From an uncultured Lachnospiraceae bacterium (GTDB lineage: Bacteria; Bacillota; Clostridia; Lachnospirales; Lachnospiraceae): 64,000 nucleotides of DNA. The notes below the pieces were generated by a model. The model saw nothing but the letters and a program-made list of their open reading frames with translations, made no database searches and had not been told where the DNA came from. The stretch spans positions 62,001 to 126,000 of the forward strand of contig CAJURU010000008.1 in NCBI GenBank assembly GCA_910588845.1, written 5' to 3'. Shown piece after piece: positions 26,917 to 35,380 of the stretch. The position numbers and the translations under genes are program-made. Each line of letters starts with the position of its first letter. Within the stretch, counting starts at the first letter, position 1.

Positions 26917-27882
26917 CTATAACGCCAACACGCCTATCAGACATAAAATGGCTGTGACAATGGAAAAAACCGCCACCACCCGTGTCTCAGACCATCCGCC
27001 CAGCTCAAAATGATGGTGGATGGGCGCCATGCGGAAAATCCGTTTGCCGCCTGTCTTTTTAAAATAGGTAACCTGAATCATCACAGACAAAAGCTCAACC
27101 CAATAAATCATTGCCACAATCAATATAAAGATTGGCATCTGTAACACATACGCCGTAGCCGCCACAAAACCGCCAAGCGCCAGGGAACCGGTATCTCCCA
27201 TGAACACACTTGCCGGATAAACGTTAAACAGCAGAAATCCTAAAAGAGAGCCTACCACGGCACAGGTAATAGGTTCAATCCCGCTGTCAGTGCCAATGGC
27301 AACAACTGAAAAGAATGTAGCTATCAGTACCGTAACGCTGGAAGCCAACCCGTCTAAACCATCCGTAAAGTTGGCGCCATTTACGGTTCCTAAGATTGCC
27401 AAAAACATTACAGGAATAGCCAGCCATCCAAGGTTCAGGAAATAACCATCCTCAAATCCCCCGGTAAACGGTATCAGCGCTCTGTCCGCGCCATCCGTAT
27501 AGAAATACATATAGAAACTGAACACCCCAGTCACAAGGATCTGCCCCAGCATCTTCTGCCATGGCAGCAAACCGTCGGAGCGGCGCAGCACAACCTTCAG
27601 ATAATCATCCAAAAATCCAATAATTCCAAACCCGACTGTCACAAATAGAATAGGCATAATCCTCGGATAATCCTTCATATAGACGACGGCAGTCACGACA
27701 ATACCTGCAAGTATCATCAGCCCTCCCATGGTTGGCGTCCCCTGCTTCTTTTGGTGAGACGCAAGCTCCTCGCGCTCCGTCTGCCCTACTTTGAGTTTCC
27801 TCAACAGAGGAATTACCACCGGACCTAAAACTGCCGTAATCACAAAAGAAATTAAAACCGGAATTATCACTGTCTGCGCCAT
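26917..27882 (-). CDS. mraY: Phospho-N-acetylmuramoyl-pentapeptide-transferase
   Basis: A 321-aa integral membrane enzyme that transfers phospho-MurNAc-pentapeptide to undecaprenyl phosphate to give lipid I. About ten hydrophobic segments are present. Conserved motifs are GTPTMGGLMIL, the aspartate pair GFLDDYLKV, NFTDGLDGLASSV, the FMGDTGSLALGG block and the C-terminal MAPIHHHFELGGWSE. GAGGTG precedes the ATG by eight bases. It lies between the second PBP gene and murD, normal for a dcw cluster once murE/murF are absent. Confidence 0.97.
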   Translation of the reverse strand: MAQTVIIPVLISFVITAVLGPVVIPLLRKLKVGQTEREELASHQKKQGTPTMGGLMILAGIVVTAVVYMKDYPRIMPILFVTVGFGIIGFLDDYLKVVLRRSDGLLPWQKMLGQILVTGVFSFYMYFYTDGADRALIPFTGGFEDGYFLNLGWLAIPVMFLAILGTVNGANFTDGLDGLASSVTVLIATFFSVVAIGTDSGIEPITCAVVGSLLGFLLFNVYPASVFMGDTGSLALGGFVAATAYVLQMPIFILIVAMIYWVELLSVMIQVTYFKKTGGKRIFRMAPIHHHFELGGWSETRVVAVFSIVTAILCLIGVLAL

Positions 27883-27916
27883 TTTTAATACACCTCTTCA
27901 TCTCTACGGTGTTCTT

Positions 27917-28029
27917 GCCACCGTTTTTTCACAATTGTCCTGTTACCTTATACGGCAAGCCGTACTTTTCACGATTGTCCTATTACTTGTACAGCATATT
28001 GCCATACTTTTCGCTATTCATTGTTCTCC
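27917..28029 (-). repeat. Three degenerate copies of a short repeat after the second PBP gene
   Basis: Three blocks share the plus-strand pattern GCCNTACTTTTCNCNATTGTCC: 27917-27940, 27959-27980 and 28001-28029, spaced about 42 bases apart. The last copy includes the final codons of the PBP gene. The divergence between copies suggests an old tandem duplication in the mraY-PBP gap. Confidence 0.55.
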
Positions 28030-29825
28030 TGTGTTTCATCGTCCTCTTGCGTCGTTTGCTGTCTCTCAATGCCCAGATACGGCAGGATATTTGTAAATAT
28101 TTCCTGCACCACCGGCGCTGCAATTGTTCCGCCGTAATAAATCCCCTGCGGATTATTGATGATGCAAAGCGCCAATACCTGCGGATTTTCGGCCGGCGCA
28201 AATCCTAAGAAAGAGGAGATATATTTGTTTGCGCTCCTTGGAAGCGTCTGCGAAGTCGCCGTCTTTCCTCCGATGGAATACCCTTCTATTTTGGCATTCT
28301 TACCGCTTCCCTCTGACACCACCTTTTCCAGCACGCTGCGCAGGACCGTGGAAGTCTCGCTGCTGACAATGCCTTCCTTGACATCATAGCGCAGCGTCTT
28401 CACCAGTTCCCCCTGGTCGTTTTTCACCGATACGCCAAAATGCGGGGTAATCCTGTTTCCTCCATTAATTAAGGAAGAAACCGTTGTCACAAGCTGTATT
28501 GGCGTTATCTGAAACGACTGTCCAAAAGATACGGTAGCCAACTCCACCGGGCCGACATTTTTCTTGTCATGCATAATGGTAACCGCTTCCCCCGGAAGGT
28601 CTATATCTGTGCGCTGCAAAAGCCCAAACTGTTTAAAATATTTATAGAAATTGTCTGTTCCCAGACGCATTCCCAACTCGATAAATACCGGATTGCAGGA
28701 ATTCATAATCCCCTCGGTAAATGTCTCCGCCCCATGTCCCACACGTTTATGGCAGTGAATCCTGCGATCCTCCACCAACTTGTAGCCCGGACAGAAAAAA
28801 TTGTCATTCAGGCTTACTACCCCCTCCTCAAGTGCGGCTGAGGCAGTAATTATCTTAAACACAGAACCCGGCTCATAAGTATCGCTGATACATTGGTTAC
28901 GCCACATCCGGTTTAACTGCTCCTGCGTAGCTTTTCCAGAAGATTGTTCCTGGGCAGACCCTTCCTGCGTTTCATTCCCTCCCGCCAATAAGCCGTCGTC
29001 AGCCGTCACCAGCGAAAAAGGTTCGTTTAAGTTGAACTCCGGCACATTCACCATCGCCATAATCTCGCCGTTCTGGGGATTCATGACAATGACGGAAACG
29101 CTGTCGGCAGACTTCGCCTCCATAACTTTCTTGGCCGCCTGCTCGCAGTAAAGCTGGATATTATAATCCAAGCTGATGTGGAGATTATTGCCGTCCACAG
29201 GTTCCTGCCTGCGCTCTCCAGCATTTTCAATTTCCACGCCCCTGGCGTCTGTCAGGGTAAGAATCTTTCCGTTTGTCCCCTTTAAGCAATCCTCGTAAAT
29301 AACTTCCAGACCAATGATACCCTGATTATCGCCTCCTGTAAAGCCCAAAACTTTGGAGGCTAGCGTGTCATATGGGTAATATCGCTTATAATCTTCATCA
29401 ACTTTCACTCCTGCCAGCCGGTAATCACGGATTTTATCTCCGGTCTCTTTGTCCACATTGGACTTCACCCTTTCGATAGAGCTCACTTTCTCCACACGCT
29501 TTCTGACTGCTGCTTCTTCCATGCCAAGCTCTTTCGTCAATACCTCGATTACTTTCTCGGGGTCTTCAAGCTGGCTGTGAATTACCGAAATAGTACAGAC
29601 TGTGCGGTTAGTGGCGAGCACTGTCCCCGTAGCGTCAATAATTTTGCCACGCGCCGCCTTGATATCCCGCTCTCTCTCATGCAGATCTTCTGCCTTTTTC
29701 CCATAATATTCCGAACAGTACACCATCAGATATACCAGCCGGCCTGCCATCAGGATAAGGACCAAGGATACCGCCGTAAAAATAATCAATATTTTCTTGC
29801 GGTTATATGTTTTGTTGCGGACCAT
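28014..29825 (-). CDS. Class B penicillin-binding protein (SpoVD/FtsI family), KTA variant
   Basis: A 603-aa transpeptidase that cross-links septal or spore peptidoglycan. It has one N-terminal membrane segment (ILIIFTAVSLVLILMAGRLVYLM). The pedestal starts near RGKIIDATGTVLATN, and the transpeptidase domain has TYEPGSVFK (SxxK), NSCN (SxN) and GGKTATSQ. The third motif is KTA instead of the standard KTG, with Ser after Thr; this is a real departure, though related enzymes keep function with such changes. There is no PASTA domain and the C-terminus is acidic. It may be the sporulation PBP (SpoVD) or a second FtsI. Its ribosome-binding site is inside a hairpin. Confidence 0.88.
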   Translation of the reverse strand: MVRNKTYNRKKILIIFTAVSLVLILMAGRLVYLMVYCSEYYGKKAEDLHERERDIKAARGKIIDATGTVLATNRTVCTISVIHSQLEDPEKVIEVLTKELGMEEAAVRKRVEKVSSIERVKSNVDKETGDKIRDYRLAGVKVDEDYKRYYPYDTLASKVLGFTGGDNQGIIGLEVIYEDCLKGTNGKILTLTDARGVEIENAGERRQEPVDGNNLHISLDYNIQLYCEQAAKKVMEAKSADSVSVIVMNPQNGEIMAMVNVPEFNLNEPFSLVTADDGLLAGGNETQEGSAQEQSSGKATQEQLNRMWRNQCISDTYEPGSVFKIITASAALEEGVVSLNDNFFCPGYKLVEDRRIHCHKRVGHGAETFTEGIMNSCNPVFIELGMRLGTDNFYKYFKQFGLLQRTDIDLPGEAVTIMHDKKNVGPVELATVSFGQSFQITPIQLVTTVSSLINGGNRITPHFGVSVKNDQGELVKTLRYDVKEGIVSSETSTVLRSVLEKVVSEGSGKNAKIEGYSIGGKTATSQTLPRSANKYISSFLGFAPAENPQVLALCIINNPQGIYYGGTIAAPVVQEIFTNILPYLGIERQQTTQEDDETQENNE

Positions 29826-29826
29826 T

Positions 29827-29879
29827 CAAAAAACCTCATAAAAACTGTTATTACAATCTATTACTTTAATTATGAGGTT
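29827..29879 (-). terminator. Hairpin between the two PBP genes containing the downstream ribosome site
   Basis: On the minus strand AACCTCATAA (29832-29841 arm) and TTATGAGGTT (29870-29879 arm) pair perfectly over ten base pairs with a 28-base loop, followed by a T run. This has the form of an intrinsic terminator, but the arm nearest the start codon contains GAGG, the only plausible ribosome site for the next PBP (ATG 29825). It may therefore act as attenuator or translational switch. Confidence 0.7.
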
Positions 29880-29902
29880 ATGTACATTTCCGATAAATCA
29901 GA

Positions 29903-31960
29903 CTATGGATATTCTTCCGGGGTTATTCCGTCCAGCAAATCTTCCGGTTCCTGAGGAATGCCTTCCCCACCGTCCGGCATAGCGTTAGGCGCACCCTCTG
30001 ACGGCTGCTCATCACCCTGCGGCGAGCCGCCCGTATCCTGCCCCTGTGCTCCTTGCTGCCCCTCAGTCATTGGCATACCTTCGTCCGGCGTCACATATTC
30101 CTCATCGGGAAAGATATTTAAATATGGAAGGATCTCTGCAAATATTTTCTTAGCAACTGCCGTTGCCAACGCGCTGCTCTGATCATCTTCAGCCACATTC
30201 GCTTCGTCAATTACAACATATACCAGTACCTGCGGGTCCTCCACCGGCGCAAAGCCAATGAAGGAAACTACATATTTCTTATCTTCACGTTTCCCCTTCT
30301 GGGCTGTTCCGGTCTTCCCGCCCATGGAATACCCCTCTACTTTCGCGCTCTTTCCGGTTCCCTCAGAAACCGTTTTATAGAGATATCCTTTCACCATGTC
30401 GCTGGTCTGCTTAGAGACAGTCTGTTTGAGCGCCGATGTCTCCACGCTCTGGACGGTATTTCCGTGCCCGTCCACAATCTTCTTCACCAGATGGGGCTGA
30501 TAATAATAACCGCCATTAATTAAGGAAGAAAACGCGCTTGCAAGCTGTACCATTGTCACGTTGTAATTCTGGCCGAAGGAATTTGTGACAAGCGACGTCA
30601 TATTCGTGTTATCTACCGTATAAATCAGGCTGTCTGTCCTCGCTTCTCCCGGTAAATCAATATTGGTCCTTAATCCAAAATTAAATATATTCTGATATTT
30701 ATAAAAATCCTCTTTGCCGATATCCATTGCCATCTGCATCAACGCATCATTACAAGAATCCATCACTGCCTTTTCAATCGTCTCCGTACCATGACCGCTG
30801 CGATTGATACATTTTATCTCATGTCCTCCTATTTTCTCTATGCCGTCGCACTCATACGACTCTTTCAATTTTCCTGTTTCCAGTCCGGTTGCCACCGTAA
30901 ACGGTTTAGCCGTAGAACCAGGCTCATAAGTGTATGTGATACAGAAATTCTGCCAGATAGCATTGAGTGTTTTCAGTCTCTTTTTCTCTGAGAACTTGTC
31001 GATTTTCTCCTGGGGATAATACCGTGTCAAATCCCACGGATTATTCAGATCGTATGTATAATTATCTGACATTCCCAGTATTTCGCCATTCTGAGGATTC
31101 ATGATGAGAACTCCCGTATGCTGGCTGCCTGCACCGGTCACTTCCCCATCTCTGTGTTCTTCCTGGAACTGCGCAATATTCTGCTCAATAATCCTCTGGA
31201 TATTCAAATCTATGGTTGTGACTAAGCTATTACCATTGACTGGTTCTTTTGTGGTCTTCTCCAAATTGTTATCCGAATTCAGATAACCATACTGCCTGCC
31301 GTCTATCCCATTTAACGTATCGTTATAATAATCCTCAAGACCACCAATTCCCTCATTGCCGGACGTCGTAAAACCCAGCACTTTACTGGCTAGCGTACTG
31401 TACGGGTACTCTCTTTTATACTCTTTTTCAAACCATACGCCCTGTATATTAGGGTTTACTTTCTTACCCTTTTTATTCTTCTTGGTTTGCAGTTTCAAAA
31501 AATCTTCTATATCCTCATAGGGCAGTTTCTTGCGCAATACAAAATAGCGGCTTTCTGCCTGCTCTGTGAGCGCCGCCTGCACTTCCTCCTGCGTAATGTC
31601 TGGAAAACAATCTAACAATGCTTTTACCGTAGGCTCCATATACTTTTCTTTGTCGTCATTGATGAGCTTACAATCCAAAATAATGTTATATACATCCACA
31701 TTGGTCGCAAGAACGGTTCCCTTGGTGTCAAGAATCTCCCCTCGCTGATAAGGAATCGCCTCGCTCCCATAGCTCTGCTGGCCCAGCACCTGTTTCTCGT
31801 ACTCCTCGCCTTTTACCTGATCAATATAGATTAGCCTTCCAACAAGGCCAATGGATAAAGCGACGATTGCCGAAAACACCACAAGCAGCTTCTTTTTCAT
31901 ATCCGGGGAAAATTTTGTTGTTTTCCTTCTTTTTCTATGTACCTGTTCTCGATTAGCCAA
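29903..31960 (-). CDS. Class B penicillin-binding protein (FtsI/PBP2B family)
   Basis: A 685-aa division transpeptidase directly after ftsL, the place of the divisome PBP. One membrane segment (LLVVFSAIVALSIGLVGRLIYI) is followed by the pedestal (RGEILDTKGTVLATN). The active site is complete: PGSTAKPF (SxxK), DSCND (SxN), GGKTGTAQ (KTG). The C-terminus is a roughly 60-residue tail rich in Gly, Pro, Gln and Glu, with no PASTA domain. I prefer a TTG start at 31960, eight bases after AAGGTG and seven bases beyond the ftsL stop; the ATG at 31990 has no ribosome site. It is likely the partner of FtsW. Confidence 0.88.
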   Translation of the reverse strand: MANREQVHRKRRKTTKFSPDMKKKLLVVFSAIVALSIGLVGRLIYIDQVKGEEYEKQVLGQQSYGSEAIPYQRGEILDTKGTVLATNVDVYNIILDCKLINDDKEKYMEPTVKALLDCFPDITQEEVQAALTEQAESRYFVLRKKLPYEDIEDFLKLQTKKNKKGKKVNPNIQGVWFEKEYKREYPYSTLASKVLGFTTSGNEGIGGLEDYYNDTLNGIDGRQYGYLNSDNNLEKTTKEPVNGNSLVTTIDLNIQRIIEQNIAQFQEEHRDGEVTGAGSQHTGVLIMNPQNGEILGMSDNYTYDLNNPWDLTRYYPQEKIDKFSEKKRLKTLNAIWQNFCITYTYEPGSTAKPFTVATGLETGKLKESYECDGIEKIGGHEIKCINRSGHGTETIEKAVMDSCNDALMQMAMDIGKEDFYKYQNIFNFGLRTNIDLPGEARTDSLIYTVDNTNMTSLVTNSFGQNYNVTMVQLASAFSSLINGGYYYQPHLVKKIVDGHGNTVQSVETSALKQTVSKQTSDMVKGYLYKTVSEGTGKSAKVEGYSMGGKTGTAQKGKREDKKYVVSFIGFAPVEDPQVLVYVVIDEANVAEDDQSSALATAVAKKIFAEILPYLNIFPDEEYVTPDEGMPMTEGQQGAQGQDTGGSPQGDEQPSEGAPNAMPDGGEGIPQEPEDLLDGITPEEYP

Positions 31961-31967
31961 TGGAACT

Positions 31968-32495
31968 TCACCTTTCCGGAATATTTTCATACTGATTCAT
32001 ATAATCATCCTCTTCCACTTCAAAGTACTCAATCTGTTCTTTCTGAGGATATACCATGCCAAGCTCATTCATTGCCCGCTGCCTGATATTTTCTAAATCT
32101 ATGGAATTACTTATTTTTTTCTGCGCCGCATCATTGTCGTTTTTCAGATTCAAAATCTCCTTCTCCAACCCTGCCACATTCTGTACGCTTTTGTTGAGAT
32201 CCGACTGCAATTGCAGATAACAGGCAAACACCATCACCATCACAGCCATCGTTGCTGTCAGAAACAGCACATAGCCCGGGCTGATTTGCAGCGCACGCTC
32301 CCTGTTCTTCTGCACAGCGGCCCTGGTCTGACGTTCGCGCCTTCTCTGTTCCCGCTCTTCTTCCTGTTGTTCAACATACTCCTGATGTATCTGCTCCTTG
32401 CGCTGCGCAACCTGCGCCGCAAGCTCTCTTGCAGTATTTCCATCTATATATGCCCTGCTTGTCTCCCAGTATTGTAAATCTTCCTGCTGTCTCAT
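31968..32495 (-). CDS. FtsL-like cell division protein
   Basis: A 175-aa bitopic protein in the ftsL position between rsmH and the division PBP. The N-terminal cytoplasmic part (about 75 residues) is long and very rich in Glu, Arg and Gln, probably helical. One membrane segment is seen (GYVLFLTATMAVMVMVFACYL). The outer part is a leucine-zipper-like coiled coil (VAGLEKEILNLKNDNDAAQKKI) ending in the RQRAMNELGMVYP block common to FtsL-like proteins. Family members form a trimer with FtsB and FtsQ. Sequence similarity in this family is low, so identity rests on topology and position. Confidence 0.85.
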   Translation of the reverse strand: MRQQEDLQYWETSRAYIDGNTARELAAQVAQRKEQIHQEYVEQQEEEREQRRRERQTRAAVQKNRERALQISPGYVLFLTATMAVMVMVFACYLQLQSDLNKSVQNVAGLEKEILNLKNDNDAAQKKISNSIDLENIRQRAMNELGMVYPQKEQIEYFEVEEDDYMNQYENIPER

Positions 32496-32521
32496 AATCT
32501 CGTCTCCTAACTCTGATTTCT

Positions 32522-33460
32522 TTACTTCCGCTCAAATACCCTGAGCTTTGCGCTCTTCGCGCGGGGATTATACTCTATTTCTTCCTCTGACGGTACTGCC
32601 GGCTTCTTAGTCACAACCTTACCTGACGGTTTTTTGCCGCACACACATACCGGGAAGTCACTCGGGCATGTACATGGGTTCTCATTTTTCTTAAAAATGT
32701 TCTTTACAATCCTGTCCTCCAGGGAATGGAAGGTAATAACACAAATCCTTCCTCCCGGATTCAACAGATGAATCATATCATCCAGAGAATCTTGCAGCAC
32801 TTCCAATTCCCGGTTAAGCTCAATCCTTATCGCCTGGAAAGTACGTTTCGCCGGATGCCCTCCCGCCATACGCACTTTCGCCGGAATTGCCGCTTTGATA
32901 ATCTCCGTCAATTCGCCTGTCGTCTCAATATCTTTTTCCCCTCTCGCCGCCACAATATGCTTGGCAATGTTCTTTGCAAATTTATCCTCTCCGTAATCAC
33001 GGATGATTCGGTACAATTCCTGTTCGCTATAAGTATTAATCAAATCTCTTGCGGTGAACTGCCGCCGTTTGTCCATTCTCATATCTAAGGGCGCGTCCTC
33101 CACCCGATAGGTAAAACCGCGGGTGGGATCATCCAACTGATAAGACGATACCCCCAAATCCAGCACAATCCCGTCTACTCTCGCAATTCCAACTTCCGCC
33201 AGTACCTCCTGCATTTCACAGTAATTGCCCCTGATAACCTGTATTTTGTCCTCAAACTCCGATAATCTCCTGGTCGCAGCCTTGATAGCGTCTTCATCCT
33301 GGTCAATCCCGATAAACTTACCCTTTTTCGTCAAGCGTTTACATACTTCATAGGCATGTCCTCCTCCGCCTAACGTGCCATCCACATAGATTCCGTCCGG
33401 ATTGATGTTCAAGTATTCCATTGTCTCTCTCAAAAGCACCGACTTGTGTTTGAATTCCAT
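32522..33460 (-). CDS. rsmH: 16S rRNA (cytosine-1402-N4)-methyltransferase
   Basis: A 312-aa SAM-dependent enzyme that methylates C1402 of 16S rRNA in the decoding centre. Motifs are HKSVLLRETMEYL at the start, DGTLGGGGHAYEVCKRL for SAM binding, LDLGVSSYQLDDPTRGFTY and the C-terminal NPRAKSAKLRVFER. ATG 33460 is chosen because AAAGGGGAG precedes it; the open frame upstream has no ribosome site. It is second in the dcw cluster after mraZ, the standard order. Confidence 0.97.
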   Translation of the reverse strand: MEFKHKSVLLRETMEYLNINPDGIYVDGTLGGGGHAYEVCKRLTKKGKFIGIDQDEDAIKAATRRLSEFEDKIQVIRGNYCEMQEVLAEVGIARVDGIVLDLGVSSYQLDDPTRGFTYRVEDAPLDMRMDKRRQFTARDLINTYSEQELYRIIRDYGEDKFAKNIAKHIVAARGEKDIETTGELTEIIKAAIPAKVRMAGGHPAKRTFQAIRIELNRELEVLQDSLDDMIHLLNPGGRICVITFHSLEDRIVKNIFKKNENPCTCPSDFPVCVCGKKPSGKVVTKKPAVPSEEEIEYNPRAKSAKLRVFERK

Positions 33461-33553
33461 GAAATCTCCCCTTTCGCTATGCGATACCCTTCCGGTCCAA
33501 ACCAAAGTCCCGGATACGCTATCCACTCTGTTAGTTCTCTCCTGGGTATATCA

Positions 33554-33985
33554 CTATATCACAAGTCCCAGGCTTGCCATGTGTTCTGCAATCTCCTCCA
33601 CATCATCATACTCGCTGGTCTCCTGCCATCTTTCTTTACTCCAGATTTCAATATGGTTTACGACGCCAGCTGATATAATTTCTTTCTCAATCCCTGCAAA
33701 TTCTCTCAGGACTGCCGGAAGGAGCACGCGCCCCTGCTTGTCCACCTCACAGACTGTCGCGCCTGCAAAGAAGAATCTCGCAAACTTGCGGGCTTCCTTG
33801 GAGAACTGTGATACCTCACGGAATTTAGTCTCAATGAGCTTCCATTCTTCTGAAGAATACACGAACAAGCATCCATCCAGTCCCTTTGTCACCACAAATT
33901 CATCTCCCAACTGGTCTCTGAATTTGGAGGGAACTATCAGTCTGCCCTTTGCATCAACTGTGTGATTATATTCTCCCATGAACAT
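33554..33985 (-). CDS. mraZ: Transcriptional regulator MraZ
   Basis: A 143-aa protein with two AbrB/SpoVT-like swapped-hairpin domains. The start MFMGEYNHTVDAKGRLIVPSK matches the family N-terminus; the second domain has CEVDKQGRVLLPAVLREF. ATG 33985 is preferred over ATG 33991 because AAGGTG is six bases upstream and homologues begin MFMGEY. MraZ represses its own dcw operon by binding short direct repeats, and six such repeats lie just upstream. Confidence 0.96.
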   Translation of the reverse strand: MFMGEYNHTVDAKGRLIVPSKFRDQLGDEFVVTKGLDGCLFVYSSEEWKLIETKFREVSQFSKEARKFARFFFAGATVCEVDKQGRVLLPAVLREFAGIEKEIISAGVVNHIEIWSKERWQETSEYDDVEEIAEHMASLGLVI

Positions 33986-34027
33986 CTGCATCACCTTCTG
34001 ACTTAAGGTCTGTGGATGGATAAGCGT

Positions 34028-34095
34028 ATGTTATCCACATTTTTATCCACTTATCAACCACTTTAATCCATTTCTTACCACTTTCCTCCACTTTC
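34028..34095 (-). promoter_or_regulatory. mraZ (dcw) promoter with six MraZ-box repeats
   Basis: On the minus strand, six copies of an AAGTGG-like word appear (plus-strand CCA starts at 34035, 34047, 34058, 34068, 34078, 34088), spaced 12, 11, 10, 10 and 10 bases. This helical-turn spacing is that of MraZ boxes. A weak promoter, TTGATA (34052-34057) and TAACAT (34028-34033) with 18-base spacing, lies inside the array, so binding would repress it. Confidence 0.8.
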
Positions 34096-34202
34096 ATTCC
34101 ATTCTAGCTTATTAGAGGGAAAATTGCAATAGAAAATTACTTTTTAAAAGTTCACTATTCTCAGATTTATTACTGTTCTATTACCGATTTACCATTAGAT
34201 CA

Positions 34203-34230
34203 AAAAAGAGCCCTGATATTCAAGGCTCTT
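34203..34230. terminator. Terminator after the Spo0E-like gene
   Basis: The stem GAGCC/GGCTC is extended by flanking A:T pairs. On the minus strand it is followed by six T; the plus strand also has a T-rich tail. Confidence 0.75.
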
Positions 34231-34339
34231 TCTTTATTACCATATTCTATTGTTCTTTTCTCACCAATAAGCGCTCCCTAAGCTCTACCACAATCTGCCT
34301 CGCTCGTCTGTCAACGAGGCTCCAGACTATCCCATTCGC

Positions 34340-34528
34340 TCAGGTCATATACCCGCACTTCTCAAGGTGAAAGTTCTCTTTTGTATATCGCATGTAGTCT
34401 TCAATGAGACGGTCCAGACGAAGACTGGTCTGATAACACTCCTCAGCATCTATACCGTCTGCCACAACTACATCCAACTCTTTCCGTACGATCTCAATTT
34501 CTCTTTGCAGCTCACCTAATTTTTCCAT
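34340..34528 (-). CDS. Spo0E-like aspartyl-phosphate phosphatase
   Basis: A 62-aa two-helix protein. The second helix carries the Spo0E signature SLRLDRLI (S-x-x-L-D-x-L-I), followed by EDYM. Family members dephosphorylate Spo0A~P and so delay sporulation. ATG 34528 is chosen because AAGGAG lies seven bases upstream; the longer frame has no ribosome site. It has its own promoter and terminator. Two perfect TGTCGAA Spo0A-type boxes lie upstream, pointing to control by Spo0A, its likely substrate. The C-terminus ends KCGYMT. Confidence 0.85.
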   Translation of the reverse strand: MEKLGELQREIEIVRKELDVVVADGIDAEECYQTSLRLDRLIEDYMRYTKENFHLEKCGYMT

Positions 34529-34557
34529 CTCGCAGCTCCTTGTCTTTTGCATCATTA

Positions 34558-34642
34558 ATTGTAGACCCTTTTTATGCAAAAATCAAACGAAAATCGCGAT
34601 TTTTTTACAGGAGATTTCGACAGAAAAGGCTTTTATTCGACA
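34558..34642 (-). promoter_or_regulatory. Promoter of the Spo0E-like gene with two Spo0A boxes and a palindrome
   Basis: On the minus strand, -35 TTGATT (34581-34586) and -10 TACAAT (34558-34563) have a 17-base spacer. The perfect 14-base palindrome AAAATCGCGATTTT lies just upstream (34590-34603). Two perfect TGTCGAA boxes (34616-34622 and 34636-34642) follow in the same orientation, 20 bases apart. Confidence 0.75.
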
Positions 34643-34647
34643 ATCTT

Positions 34648-35250
34648 TTAATTTGCTGCAACGCCTGGCTTCCTGGATGACCCTCTTTGAACCAGCAGAA
34701 GGACTGCTTCTACCACTTGATGGCAGAGAGACACAATCTGACGACAGTCTTCTTCGACAGTATTTTTCAATTTTATATATGCCTCATGCTTTTTCCTGAT
34801 AAAGTTACAAATTGCTTCCGTGCTGTTAAGGTTCTGCACAGACTTAAGAATGTGAGGCTGATTCCTCTTGGCCTCCCCACTCTGGATATAATCTTTCAAA
34901 CTTTGTTTCAGGTGCTTTTCATAAATGCAGTGATCTTTCAGATTTCCGGTAAACGCAGCATTATGAGGAAAAGTAAAATAATCTGCAATATAGTGAATCA
35001 TTTCGCCAAGATTGCGGTAAAATACCCGCATATTGATCTTGGATGATTGCCGAAGCTCCACCAGATTCTTCAGCTCATTCTGAATCTTAGGAAAGGTTCC
35101 TTCAATTTCGTGCTTCACTGTTAAAAAGGATGGCTTACAGTCCGGCAGGATACTTCCCAGATAAAAAGCCTTCTTATGCTTCACCAAATCCTGTTCTTCC
35201 AGACTGCCTACAATATACTTCGCCAATGATATATGAGATTTCTTACGCAT
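34648..35250 (-). CDS. Zinc-dependent phospholipase C-like protein
   Basis: A 200-aa helical protein resembling the zinc-dependent phospholipase C / S1-P1 nuclease fold. His and Asp residues typical of the metal site are spread through it: HISLAKYIV at the start, GSILPDCKPSFL, KHEIEGTF, MIHYIADYFTFPHN and the central EKH. I see no signal peptide, so it may be intracellular, unlike secreted clostridial alpha-toxin. Similar stand-alone proteins are common in Lachnospiraceae and uncharacterised. The substrate is not known, and I do not infer toxicity. Confidence 0.78.
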   Translation of the reverse strand: MRKKSHISLAKYIVGSLEEQDLVKHKKAFYLGSILPDCKPSFLTVKHEIEGTFPKIQNELKNLVELRQSSKINMRVFYRNLGEMIHYIADYFTFPHNAAFTGNLKDHCIYEKHLKQSLKDYIQSGEAKRNQPHILKSVQNLNSTEAICNFIRKKHEAYIKLKNTVEEDCRQIVSLCHQVVEAVLLLVQRGSSRKPGVAAN

Positions 35251-35380
35251 TTCTTCCTCCTGTACTTCCCATTCTGCATTCCAGTCCTATTCTACTTCCA
35301 GTTATATGAGAATACAAGTACTTTCGTATGATTCTTTTGTAAATTTTTTGTAAACTTTTTATTGACAAAAAATGAATATG

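Larger units (their letters stand above)
33986..34339. other. Intergenic region between mraZ and the Spo0E-like gene
   Basis: This 354-base stretch has no gene. It holds the mraZ upstream region with its MraZ boxes (to about 34095), an AT-rich segment, a bidirectional terminator at 34203-34230, and a C/T-rich segment with a hairpin-prone GCCTCG/CGAGGC pair near 34300-34321. I see no small ORF or RNA gene. Confidence 0.6.
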
